A stretch of DNA of 64,000 bases from positions 1 to 64,000 of the forward strand of contig NZ_LMSU01000003.1 in the NCBI RefSeq assembly GCF_001429625.1, given 5' to 3'. The position numbers and the translations under genes were made by a program. This document shows positions 8,928 to 17,643 of this stretch, in pieces. Source of the DNA: Nocardioides sp. Soil805. GTDB lineage: Bacteria; Actinomycetota; Actinomycetes; Propionibacteriales; Nocardioidaceae. Under the pieces are notes generated by a model. That model did not search any database and had not been told where the DNA came from. It saw nothing but the letters and a program-made list of their open reading frames with translations. The stretch's first letter is position 1. The number at the start of each line of letters is the position of its first letter.

Positions 8928-9863
8928 ATGATTCAGACGAAGGTCAACGCGGACAACTTCGCCCTCGCCGAGACGCACCGCATGATGGCCGGCCTGCAAC
9001 GAGACGCGGGTGGGGTGAACCAGTTCTCGCACAACCGCGAGCCGGCGGCGATCGACAAGCAGACCGTGATCAGGATGAATCGCGACACGCTCTACAGCTT
9101 CGCGGTCGTCGACATCTCCGCCGGGGCCGTCCTCACCGTGCCGGACGCCGGGGACCGCTACCTGTCGGTGATGATCGTCAACGAGAACCACCACATCAAC
9201 CGCGTCTTCCACGATGCCGGCACCTACGACCTCACCGTCGAGGAGTTCGACAGCCCGTACGTCGTGGTCGCCGCGCGCACGCTGGTCGACCCACGGAACC
9301 CCGAGGACCTGGTCGCCGTCGCCGCCGTCCAGGACCAGCTTGGCATCAGCGCGGTGTCCGAGCGACGGTTCGAGCTCCCGGACTACGAGACCGGGAGCCT
9401 CGACCGCTCTCGCAACGCCCTGTTGGCACTGGCTGCCGAGCAGGCGTCCTTCGAGCGGAGCTTCGGCCGGCAGGAGGACGTCGATCCCGTGCACCACCTG
9501 ATCGGCTCGGCTGCCGGGTGGGGTGGGCTGCCGGACGCCGAGGCGTCGTACGTCGGGGTGTCGCCGAACCTGCCCGTGGGCGAGTACGAGCTCACCGTCG
9601 CGGACGACGTACCGGTCGACGGGTTCTGGTCGATCTCGGTCTACAACGCTGACGGGTTCTTCGAGCCGAACGAGCACGACGTCTACAGCATCAACAACAT
9701 CACCGCCGCCCGCAACGACGACGACAGTGTCACCGTCCGCTTCGGCGGCAGCGGCGACAACTCGATCCCCATCATGGAGGGCTGGAACTACCTCGTCCGC
9801 CTCTACCGTCCGCGCCCACAGATCCTGGCCGGCGCCTGGAGCTTCCCCACCCTCGCGCAATAG
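8928..9863 (+). CDS. DUF1254/DUF1214 domain-containing protein
   Basis: The 311-residue protein has the DUF1254-like N-terminal half (KQTVIRMNRDTLYSFAVVDIS, then a dense beta region) and a DUF1214-like C-terminus (GFWSISVYNADGFF, then GWNYLVRLYRP at the end). The biochemical role of this family is not established. I see no signal peptide in this copy. The ATG at 8928 is preferred because homologous sequence starts immediately; in-frame codons upstream to 8838 would encode a Pro/Gly-rich stretch that overlaps the divergent ppk2 start. It is probably monocistronic. Confidence 0.8.
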   Translation: MIQTKVNADNFALAETHRMMAGLQRDAGGVNQFSHNREPAAIDKQTVIRMNRDTLYSFAVVDISAGAVLTVPDAGDRYLSVMIVNENHHINRVFHDAGTYDLTVEEFDSPYVVVAARTLVDPRNPEDLVAVAAVQDQLGISAVSERRFELPDYETGSLDRSRNALLALAAEQASFERSFGRQEDVDPVHHLIGSAAGWGGLPDAEASYVGVSPNLPVGEYELTVADDVPVDGFWSISVYNADGFFEPNEHDVYSINNITAARNDDDSVTVRFGGSGDNSIPIMEGWNYLVRLYRPRPQILAGAWSFPTLAQ

Positions 9864-10032
9864 CCTCGCGGCCGGGCAGGGGTAGCCACCAGCCGCCACC
9901 TGCCAACGAAGAAGTCTGCCGATGAGCGCGCACGTCCGGCCGTAGAACTGAGGGCGCCCCGCAGCGCGCCTCCCCGGCGCGGCTCCTGCGGTTCCTACTG
10001 TGGGAGCGGCTGCCTGGGGACGGGAGGGCGAC

Positions 10033-12732
10033 ATGGCGTGCTGTCGATCCGTGACGGCCTTGGCACCCATCGTCCTCGTTGTCGCCTCGCTGGTTGGCGG
10101 GGTACCGGTCGTGCCGGAGTCGCCTGGCTCGCTCCGGGGTGACGTCGTGCAGACGATGTCGGCGAGCACTCGGACGGGGAGCTCACCGACATCCCTTGAG
10201 GGCGCGGCGACGGCTCTTGCGAAGACCGCACCGCGCGAGGCCGTCAGCACCGAGCAGGAGCTTCGCGCAGCATGGGCTGATCCGCTGCGTCGCCGCATCG
10301 AGCTGGGCGCCGACATCCTGCTTCGCGACTGTCTCCTCGGTGACCCGATCCGCGAGTCGCCGTACCCGCTGGTGCTCGACGGTCACGGTCACGTGCTGCA
10401 ACAAACCTGCTTCGAGAAGCGGGTGCTGCGCCAGGACGGCACCGGCTACCTCGACCTCCGGCGCGTCACGCTCACCCGGGGAGGGTCCGAGGGCCCCGGC
10501 GCCGCGTTGACATCGCGCGGAGAGATCATGCTGCGCCAGGTCGTGGTCTTCCAGAACCTCGCCGAGGAGCCGGGTGGCGGCGTGTTCTCGATGCGTCGGA
10601 TCACCGCCCACCGGTCGCGGATCACCGGCAACCTGGCGAACGACGACGGAGGTGGACTGTACGCGCGGCGCGGCGGGGTGCAGGTCTACGACTCGATCCT
10701 CGGCAACAACCTCGTCGACGGCTCCGGCGGCGCCATCGCCTCCACGGGCGACATCCTCGTCGTGCGGTCCGAGATCGACGGCAACACCACCGATGGCGAC
10801 GGCGGCGCCTTGTACGCCGACGAGGACGGTGACGTGACCGTGATCGGCTCCCACATCGACGGCAGCGCCGCTGACGGCCCGGGCGGGGCCATCTTCACCC
10901 TCGACGGCGACGTGGCTGTCTACAACTCGACCCTGGTCGGCAATCGGGCCGACGACCGGGGCGGCGCGATCTCCGGCGAGGACGACGTCCTCGTCGTCAA
11001 CTCCACCATCGCCCGCAACCTTGCCGTCGCCCATGCCGGCGGTGGTCTCTGGGCACGCGGTGACATGGTGCTGATCAACGCGACCGTCGCCAACAACTAC
11101 GCCGAGGGCGAGGGCGGAGGACTGCTGTCAGCCGGCGCGATGACCCTGCTCCACTCGACCGTGGTCGCCAACATCGCACCGGTGGGCGGTGATCTCGGTG
11201 CGGCTGGCCCCTTCACGAGCTTCGCCACCATCATCGGTCCTCCCGTCGTGGACGGGGTCACCGGCGACACCATCCCGACCCGCCGCAGCTGCCGGGTCTA
11301 CGCAGCGATCTCGCAAGGGTTCAACTTCGTCAGCGACGACACCTGCCGGCTCGAGCGGCGCAACGACATCCTCGGTGAGGAGCCGCGACTCAGGACGTTG
11401 GAGGACGACCCGCGAGGATTCGTGCTCGTTCCCCGCCGCACCAGCCCCGTCCGACGGGCGCTGCCGGGCCGCAACTGCCGTGGTCGCACCTCCATGTTGC
11501 CGAGGCCGCTCCCCGCCGGCCAGCTGCTCGCCGGGTACGTGTCGTGGAAGAAGGTCCTCTCGCACGACGCGCGAGGCCTGGCCCGGGCAGGTCTGGCGCG
11601 GTGCGACATCGGGGCCGCGCAGCGGGGACCCGCACGTCCAGCGAGACCGCGTCCAGAGGTGCCGCCGGCGAGGGCCGCGGCGGCTCGCACCTCGTCGTAC
11701 GCCGACCCTCCAGGTGTCCAGCCGGCAGCGGCCCGGACCGGTCCGCACCGTCCCAGGTCGTCGCTGCGCGAGCGCCTGACCACGCTGCAACGGACCCTGT
11801 CGGTTCTTCGCGAGCGCGTTCGGCGCTTCGCCGAGATCGAGTCGTGCCTGACCGAGGTCGGCGTCGATCGGCGCGGCGACCCCCGGCACCGGTGGGGCTA
11901 CCAGTACGACGAGCGCGACGGCACCGGGCGCGACCTGCGGCCCGCTCTGACCCTCGCACGGGGCCGGCCCGACTGGCGCCTGCTCGACCTCGCCACGTCG
12001 CGCCGCTGCCTGTCGCGGTCGCCGGATCCCAACGGCACCGGCGAGGACGCACGTCCAGTGGCGCCGCGTGTCCCGCCGTCCCGCTCGTCCCGCGACGCCT
12101 CACCTCGTCGGCTGCTGCGATGGCTGGACGAGCTCGAGCTGGTCGCTCTCGAGGTCGAGCAGCAGACGCAGCGGTTCGACCAGTGGGAGTCGTGCTTGAC
12201 CGCCGTGCCCGTCACCGAGGCCGGAGCCACGTGGCAGCGGCTCGGCTACCTCACCGGCCGTCCGCACCGCCGTACTCACTACCGTGCCGCCATCGACCTC
12301 GACACGACTGAGTGGGACGACCCCGACTACCAGTTGCTGGCCTTCCGCGAGCGCGACCATTCCTTCGGTCGTGGCGAGTGCGGCACCGACCCCGCCGAGG
12401 CCGTCGACCGGGCCCGCCCCGATCGGCCCCGCGGCGCCACGAGGGACGACGTGCGCGAGGGCATTGCATCTCTGCGCGAGGACGTCGAGGACCTGCGAGA
12501 GCCGGTCGCGGAGATCACGCACTTCGACGAGTGCGTCTACACCATCGGGGTGCGCCAGACGGGCGGCCATCGCTACCAGACGCGCACCGGCCGAGTCTCG
12601 CGCGCCGGCGCCCTCTCCTTCGCCATTCGCGGGCCTGAGGTGGCGCGGCTGCAGCTCCTGGTCGCCCCGGGGGAGGAACCGCCCCAGATCGAGTGCAACG
12701 AGGACGCCAGCGGCGAGAGCACCGACGAGTAG
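10033..12732 (+). CDS. Secreted right-handed beta-helix protein with three C-terminal coiled-coil/cysteine repeats
   Basis: The 899-residue product starts at an ATG behind a GGGAGGG ribosome binding site and has a signal peptide (ALAPIVLVVASLVGG). Residues of about 130-400 repeat a roughly 25-residue pattern (GGGxxA, then hydrophobic strand, then SxIxxN), as in parallel beta-helix proteins. A Pro/Arg-rich linker follows. The C-terminal third then holds three units spaced about 115 residues apart. Each starts with a heptad helix ending in ESCL, ESCL or DECV (Cys near 604, 721 and 834), then a GY/RY block, and closes with a second Cys (RRC, GEC, IEC). The paired cysteines suggest extracellular disulfides. 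Function is unknown; a surface adhesin or glycan-binding role is only inference. Confidence 0.8.
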   Translation: MACCRSVTALAPIVLVVASLVGGVPVVPESPGSLRGDVVQTMSASTRTGSSPTSLEGAATALAKTAPREAVSTEQELRAAWADPLRRRIELGADILLRDCLLGDPIRESPYPLVLDGHGHVLQQTCFEKRVLRQDGTGYLDLRRVTLTRGGSEGPGAALTSRGEIMLRQVVVFQNLAEEPGGGVFSMRRITAHRSRITGNLANDDGGGLYARRGGVQVYDSILGNNLVDGSGGAIASTGDILVVRSEIDGNTTDGDGGALYADEDGDVTVIGSHIDGSAADGPGGAIFTLDGDVAVYNSTLVGNRADDRGGAISGEDDVLVVNSTIARNLAVAHAGGGLWARGDMVLINATVANNYAEGEGGGLLSAGAMTLLHSTVVANIAPVGGDLGAAGPFTSFATIIGPPVVDGVTGDTIPTRRSCRVYAAISQGFNFVSDDTCRLERRNDILGEEPRLRTLEDDPRGFVLVPRRTSPVRRALPGRNCRGRTSMLPRPLPAGQLLAGYVSWKKVLSHDARGLARAGLARCDIGAAQRGPARPARPRPEVPPARAAAARTSSYADPPGVQPAAARTGPHRPRSSLRERLTTLQRTLSVLRERVRRFAEIESCLTEVGVDRRGDPRHRWGYQYDERDGTGRDLRPALTLARGRPDWRLLDLATSRRCLSRSPDPNGTGEDARPVAPRVPPSRSSRDASPRRLLRWLDELELVALEVEQQTQRFDQWESCLTAVPVTEAGATWQRLGYLTGRPHRRTHYRAAIDLDTTEWDDPDYQLLAFRERDHSFGRGECGTDPAEAVDRARPDRPRGATRDDVREGIASLREDVEDLREPVAEITHFDECVYTIGVRQTGGHRYQTRTGRVSRAGALSFAIRGPEVARLQLLVAPGEEPPQIECNEDASGESTDE

Positions 12733-12801
12733 GACGCCGATCGGCTCGCGGGTGGTCGCGCCAGGAGGGATGCGGGTAGAAGCTTCGCGACGACGTACCG
12801 G

Positions 12802-13593
12802 TCAGAGGACCCAGTTCACCGCGCTGATCCGTCCCTTCCCGTCCACCCACACCTGGATACCCACGACGTCGCGGCAGCTGGGTCGGACGCGCTTGTCGAC
12901 GACGGTCACAGACCTGCCCAGCGTGGACGCGAGCTCGCGGCGCAGCAGGACGTAGGAGTCCGGACAGCGGCCGGTCATCACCCGGACGACGGCAGGACGA
13001 GTCATCGCGGCGAGCTTCGTGAGCGGCGAGGCGCAGCCCTCACCGTGCTCGCACAGCTCCCACGAGCGTCTGTCCAGAGGCATGTCCAGCCGGGGCTCGA
13101 CGGTCTGGTTGCCGATGAGGAACTCGACGTCGTGGGCGAACGACGGTGGTGCTGCCTCCCCGCGCGCCCAATCGAGCAGTGCCTTCGCCTGCTTGCGCAC
13201 GGGCCTGAGGTCGCACTCGCGGGTTACGCCGCCGGTCTCCACGCTGAGCGTGACCGTCTCGCTCCCGGTGACCCGACGTGGGCCAGGGCTCTGTGCCACG
13301 ACCATGTCGGTCGCGCACCCTGCTCGCCACTCGATCTCGGTGTCCAGGCCCAAGCCGGACAGGAGGTCGATCGCATCCCGCTTGTGCCTGCCGACGACGG
13401 CGACCAACCTGCTCGGAGTGGCCGGTTGGAGCCGGGTCGCCGATGCTGAGGCCTCGACCGCCCCAGGAGCCTCGGGCGACACCGCCGAGGACGCCGTGTC
13501 GTCCCGGCTCGCCCCCGAGCAGGCCGCGACACCGATCAGGGCAAGCAGCGTTGCCGTGGTCCGAAATGTCCTGCGCACTCTTGATTGACGCAC
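12802..13593 (-). CDS. Lipoprotein with PASTA-like domain
   Basis: The 263-residue protein has a type II signal peptide with lipobox IGVAAC (Cys25), then a Ser/Ala-rich linker. Next comes one PASTA-like module: VVGRHKRDAIDLLSGLGL, then VVAQSPGPRRVTGSETVTLSV. PASTA domains typically bind peptidoglycan or muropeptides. The rest holds Cys residues (CEHGEGC) and ends in a beta-rich domain (VDGKGRISAVNWV). It is probably anchored on the outer face of the membrane. The start is a GTG without a clear ribosome binding site; a second in-frame GTG lies five codons in. It converges with the preceding beta-helix gene. Confidence 0.75.
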   Translation of the reverse strand: MRQSRVRRTFRTTATLLALIGVAACSGASRDDTASSAVSPEAPGAVEASASATRLQPATPSRLVAVVGRHKRDAIDLLSGLGLDTEIEWRAGCATDMVVAQSPGPRRVTGSETVTLSVETGGVTRECDLRPVRKQAKALLDWARGEAAPPSFAHDVEFLIGNQTVEPRLDMPLDRRSWELCEHGEGCASPLTKLAAMTRPAVVRVMTGRCPDSYVLLRRELASTLGRSVTVVDKRVRPSCRDVVGIQVWVDGKGRISAVNWVL

Positions 13594-13793
13594 TGCGGCG
13601 GCACGGAGTTGTCATCGGTCAGAGGACGACCCGCCTCGTGCATCCCACTGGCTCGGGGTTGGGACCCAAGCTCATCCAACGGCGGGGTCTGTCGTCCGCC
13701 AACACCAATCAGCAGGAGCCTTCTTGCGCCGCACGGGCCCTTGCAGAGTGGCGTCGCGTAGCGTGCAAGGACGAGACGCCCAAGGAGAGAACC

Positions 13794-14459
13794 ATGCGCA
13801 GTGACCTGTTCGGCACGAACCTCGAGTCAGCCACGACCGACCGCTTCACGTTGCAGAACCCCCGCATGCTCCGGGTCGCGCTCGACGGGGACGTGATGGC
13901 ACGGCAGGGAGCGATGGTCGCCTACCAAGGCCAGGTCGACTTCGCCTACCAAGGATCCGGCGGCTTCGGGAAGTTCGTGAAGAAGGCCTTCACCAGTGAG
14001 GGCATGTCGCTGATGAAGGTCTCCGGCAAGGGTGACGTCTTCTTCGCCGACGACGCGATGGAGATCCACCTCGTGAACCTCGAGGGCGACTCCCTCACGG
14101 TCAACGGACGCAACGTCCTCGCCTTCGACTCCACGCTCACGTGGGACATCAAGCGAGTCGAGGGCGCGTCGATGATGGCGGGCGGTGTCTTCAACACCAC
14201 CTTCACCGGCACCGGGACGATTGCGATCACCTCGCACGGCTCGCCCGTGGTCCTCAACGTCGATGCCCCCACCTGTGCCGACATCCAGGCGGCGGTCGCC
14301 TGGTCGACGTCGTTGACCACGAGCGTGCGGCGTACCGCTGGTGCCAGCGCGCTCATCGGTCGCGGCTCGGGGGAGGCGTTCCAGCTCGTCTTCAACGGGC
14401 AGGGCTTCGTGATCGTCCAGGCCAGCGAGGGCCGAATCGCGCCGCCGCACAGCCACTGA
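13794..14459 (+). CDS. AIM24 family protein
   Basis: The 221-residue protein matches the AIM24 (DUF124) family. The N-terminal block is MLRVALDGDVMARQGAMVAY. Then come GKGDVFFAD, VNGRNVLAFDSTLTWDI and GEAFQLVFNGQGFVIVQAS near the C-terminus, in the expected order for this jelly-roll-like beta fold. The bacterial function is unknown; the yeast namesake is a mitochondrial inner-membrane organiser. The start is supported by the AAGGAGAG ribosome binding site 6 nt before ATG. It ends 23 bp from the convergent membrane-protein gene. Confidence 0.87.
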   Translation: MRSDLFGTNLESATTDRFTLQNPRMLRVALDGDVMARQGAMVAYQGQVDFAYQGSGGFGKFVKKAFTSEGMSLMKVSGKGDVFFADDAMEIHLVNLEGDSLTVNGRNVLAFDSTLTWDIKRVEGASMMAGGVFNTTFTGTGTIAITSHGSPVVLNVDAPTCADIQAAVAWSTSLTTSVRRTAGASALIGRGSGEAFQLVFNGQGFVIVQASEGRIAPPHSH

Positions 14460-14482
14460 GCCGTGCGCTCTCCCGCTCTGTC

Positions 14483-14917
14483 CTACGACGCCGTGCGCGG
14501 CCAGGTCCAGGCCGAGCGGAGGATGTAGGCGAGGAGGACCACTTCGACCACGGCGCCGAGGCCGTAGAAGTACATCCAGGACTCGCCGACCACGTTGAAC
14601 GCCGAGACGGGGACGTAGAGCGATGCCACGACGAGGTTGAGCGTGCGATTCACGCGGGCGGGCAGTGCCATGGAGAGCAGGATCATCAGGCTCGGGACCC
14701 CCACGAGCATGAGCGACAGGACCACGAAGGTCTGACTGATGTCGAACTCGAAGACGACGCCGGCCAGGATGTCGTCGATGGCCCCGGGCTTGTACAGGTG
14801 GAGGTAGTCGACGTAGATGTAGAAGAACATGAAGCTGGTCCAGGCGGCGGCGAGCCTCGCTCGGACCGGCACGGGCGGATCGTGCAGGGCTGTCGGGGTC
14901 TTGGTCGTGGTGCTCAC
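14483..14917 (-). CDS. Small four-helix membrane protein (DUF6326-like)
   Basis: The 144-residue protein has four hydrophobic segments, at about residues 25-40, 62-85, 92-110 and 115-135. Features such as FMFFYIYVDYLHLYKPG resemble the DUF6326 group of small actinobacterial membrane proteins, named from memory and not checked. The product should be an integral membrane protein of unknown role. An AAGGAAGAG ribosome binding site lies just before the ATG at 14917. No partner gene is coupled to it. Confidence 0.7.
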   Translation of the reverse strand: MSTTTKTPTALHDPPVPVRARLAAAWTSFMFFYIYVDYLHLYKPGAIDDILAGVVFEFDISQTFVVLSLMLVGVPSLMILLSMALPARVNRTLNLVVASLYVPVSAFNVVGESWMYFYGLGAVVEVVLLAYILRSAWTWPRTAS

Positions 14918-15080
14918 GGTCTCTTCCTTCTCATCGGGTTGTCGCTGTCACGATGACTGAACGTCGGCCGGGTGCCATCGGTCAGCCGGCCCGATCTTCC
15001 TGGCCTTTGGTACGAGTGACTGCTCGCCGTTCGGCTGATCGGCGACAGGCGCGGCGGGCAGCCGCGGCGTGCGCGCGTGT

Positions 15081-15779
15081 TCACCGTTCGTCGCCACCGA
15101 AGCCGGGCGTCTGGACGCACGCGGAGAGATTGTTCTCGAAGGTGACGGCGCACTCGTTCGCTCGCAGGTCGTCAGCGACCGGTGGCACCCACACGCTCGC
15201 CGCCCAATAGGCGAGGTAGGCCGTGACGACCGCGACGACGGCCGCACTGCCGGCGGCGAGGAGACGTTGGCCATCGGGACGGTGCCTGCGCCACAGGCCC
15301 GCCGCGAGCACGGCCGCGATGGGCAGGAGGTAGAACGCCTGGTACGCGTAGCGGAAGGCGTTCGCCGGGCCGCAGTCATCGTCCTCCTCGTGGCACGGCG
15401 TGTCGGTCAGGATGTCGATGTAGATCCACCCGAACAGCACGCCGAACCCTCCCGCGACGAGGAGGAGTGGCCACGCGATCCGGTCGAGGTGGGTGCGACG
15501 TGTCATCCACCGCCACACGGACGCTGCCCCCGCAAGGAAGAACCCCACGGGTGCGGTGATGGTGGGAAGGTCCTCGGCCTTGCGTTGCCACATGTCGCGC
15601 TCAGAGAGCTCGAACCGCACGCCGGGCATCGTGACCGGGGACAGGAACCACATGTATCCCAGGTAGAACGCCGTTCCGCCCAACCCGATGAGAAGTCCGA
15701 GGAGAAGCACCCGGTTCCGGGTCACCAGGACGCGCCGGCGGTCCACGGCGTCTTCGCTGTCCAGCGCGAGTCTCGGCAC
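15081..15779 (-). CDS. Hypothetical four-helix membrane protein
   Basis: The 232-residue protein has an N-terminal transmembrane helix (RVLLLGLLIGLGGTAFYLGY) and three more at about 72-90, 105-125 and 150-205. Extracellular Cys residues (PCHEEDDDCG and ANECAV-LSACVQ) could form disulfides outside the membrane. I do not recognise a family. It diverges from the helicase gene, 101 bp away, and is separated by 163 bp from the next minus-strand membrane protein. Confidence 0.65.
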   Translation of the reverse strand: MPRLALDSEDAVDRRRVLVTRNRVLLLGLLIGLGGTAFYLGYMWFLSPVTMPGVRFELSERDMWQRKAEDLPTITAPVGFFLAGAASVWRWMTRRTHLDRIAWPLLLVAGGFGVLFGWIYIDILTDTPCHEEDDDCGPANAFRYAYQAFYLLPIAAVLAAGLWRRHRPDGQRLLAAGSAAVVAVVTAYLAYWAASVWVPPVADDLRANECAVTFENNLSACVQTPGFGGDER

Positions 15780-15868
15780 GGGGGACAGTGTGCCCGCGGC
15801 CGGGCAGGTGCACCTCGACCGCGCTGCGGACGTGGGCGAGGCAGCCCTGTTCGAGGGGGAGGCCCCGG

Positions 15869-15874
15869 TAGCGT
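15869..15874 (+). promoter_or_regulatory. Candidate -10 element of the helicase gene
   Basis: TAGCGT lies 6 nt before the GTG start, so transcription would begin at or next to the start codon. No clear -35 element is visible. Confidence 0.35.
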
Positions 15875-15880
15875 CCGGGG

Positions 15881-17614
15881 GTGGCCAGTCCTCGACGATC
15901 CGGTGCTCGTCGACGCAGCGCGTCCCCGCGCCGGAGCGGCACGCGGCAGCAGCAGCGGCCGCTGCCGACCGCCGGGCCGGGGGAGCGGCTGTGGGTGCTC
16001 GACGTCCCGTACGGGACGCAGGTCGACGGCGCCACCTGGCACCCCGCCCTCAAGACCCACCTGTACGTCGGGTGCGCCTTGCCCGCACACCTCGCGCCCT
16101 ACTCGCCGGGGCCCTACACGCTCGGCCGGTTCATCGAGAACAGCCTCAACCCGGACCGCCCGACGCCCAGCCCCGAGCCGACCGACGAGCTCGAGCCGCG
16201 GAGGATCCAGTTCGAGGCAGCCGACGCGATCGCGGCGCGCGCCGAGGCGGGCGGGCGGCAGTTCCTGCTCGCCGACGAGCCCGGCGTGGGCAAGACGATC
16301 GCCGCGGTCCTCGGGGCGACAGCGGTGGGCGACCTCCGCAGCGCGCGACGGGTGCTCGTCGTGGCCGACCGCCCCGCCGCGATCACGATCGGCCACTGGT
16401 GCCGCACGATCACGGCGCTGGGGGACGGCGGTCTGGAGTGGGTCGTCATCACGTGGGACCGGCTGGAGAAGGTCAAGGACCACACCTGGGACGTGATCAT
16501 CGCGGACGAGGCCCACGCCCTGCGGCGTACGACGACGAAGCGGTGGAATCTCTGGGCGCGGATCTCGGGACACGGGAAGCCGCACGACAGGGCGCCGTTC
16601 GTCATCGCCACCACCGCGACGCCCGGACACACGCCCCTCGAGCTGCCCTACCTCGCGCCGGCCTACGCCCAGGTGCTCGACGAGTCGATGAAGGAGTGGA
16701 CCTCGGCGACGCAACCCGGGGACGCGTTCGCCACCGCGCTCGAGCGCCACGGCGTCGGGGTGGAACGGGGGCGCTACGGCGCGACGTGGACCACCGACCC
16801 GGCGCGGCGCGCTGCGGATCTCAAGCTCGTGCGCGGCTGGCTCGACGAGGAGCGGCCGCCGGCGATGCTGCACCGTGCCGCGCCATGGGGGCCGGTGCCG
16901 ATCTCCGGCATGCCCGTGGCGCTCACGCCGGCCGAGCGGACGGCGTACGAGGCCGAATGGGGGGAGTTCTGTCGCGAGATGGACATCGCCCGGCGCGGCC
17001 GCAACGTCGCCAAGGGGCGGGCCGCACTCCTGCGCTTCCGGCAGAAGGCCGGGCTCATCCGCGTCGACTCGACGGTCGCCTGGATCGCACAGCAGGTCGA
17101 GGCCGAGCGACAGGTGGCGTGCTCGGTCGAGTTCGTGGGGACCGCCGCCGACCCGATCGCCGACCGGTTGCGTGACTCCGGCATCGAGGTCGCCACGATC
17201 TACGGCCGCGACCGGTTCGATCCCGAGGCCGAGCGGCTCCGCTTCCAGACCGGGCAGGCGAAGGTCTGCGTCTTCACCACGGTCGCCTCGATCAGCCTGC
17301 ACGCCGGCGAGACCCTCGCCGACGGCCGCCGTGCGAGTACGCAGCCGCGGGTCGGTGTCTTCCACCAGGCCCGCTTCTCGGGCATCGCCGGACGACAGGT
17401 GACCGGTCGCACCCACCGCGACCACCAGGTCTCGCCGTGGCACATCGCGTACGCCGAGGGCACCGTCGAGGAGCAGGTCGGCAAGGTGATGGTGGAACGG
17501 ATCGCCGCGGCCTCCGACACCGTGGGCAGCGACACCAGCGGCCTCGCCGACCTCGCCCAGCTCCTCGGAGCCGACTGGCTGCCCGTCACGTCCCTGACCG
17601 AGGACGGCGCCTGA
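15881..17614 (+). CDS. SNF2/DEAH-type helicase, phage-like
   Basis: The 577-residue superfamily 2 protein has an Arg-rich N-terminus, then an atypical Walker A, DEPGVGKT (about residues 134-141). It has a DEAH box (IIADEAH), TTATPGHT (motif III-like) and a second RecA-like domain ending with QVTGRTHRD, where a QxxGRxxR motif VI is expected. The short two-domain architecture with a small N-terminal domain resembles DNA helicases of actinobacteriophages rather than chromosomal Swi2/Snf2 proteins. It probably remodels or unwinds DNA using ATP. There are no phage genes beside it, so it is an orphan. It ends 29 bp from the convergent BNR-repeat gene. Confidence 0.75.
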   Translation: MASPRRSGARRRSASPRRSGTRQQQRPLPTAGPGERLWVLDVPYGTQVDGATWHPALKTHLYVGCALPAHLAPYSPGPYTLGRFIENSLNPDRPTPSPEPTDELEPRRIQFEAADAIAARAEAGGRQFLLADEPGVGKTIAAVLGATAVGDLRSARRVLVVADRPAAITIGHWCRTITALGDGGLEWVVITWDRLEKVKDHTWDVIIADEAHALRRTTTKRWNLWARISGHGKPHDRAPFVIATTATPGHTPLELPYLAPAYAQVLDESMKEWTSATQPGDAFATALERHGVGVERGRYGATWTTDPARRAADLKLVRGWLDEERPPAMLHRAAPWGPVPISGMPVALTPAERTAYEAEWGEFCREMDIARRGRNVAKGRAALLRFRQKAGLIRVDSTVAWIAQQVEAERQVACSVEFVGTAADPIADRLRDSGIEVATIYGRDRFDPEAERLRFQTGQAKVCVFTTVASISLHAGETLADGRRASTQPRVGVFHQARFSGIAGRQVTGRTHRDHQVSPWHIAYAEGTVEEQVGKVMVERIAAASDTVGSDTSGLADLAQLLGADWLPVTSLTEDGA

Positions 17615-17643
17615 CCGCGCGGCGGGCCCTCGCGTCGCCGGGG

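Noticed and set aside
779..13653. GCATCCCACTGGCT 14-mer at 779 and 13640 as attachment sites
   Set aside because: Only 14 bp match, there is no integrase, and the genes between look like ordinary chromosome.
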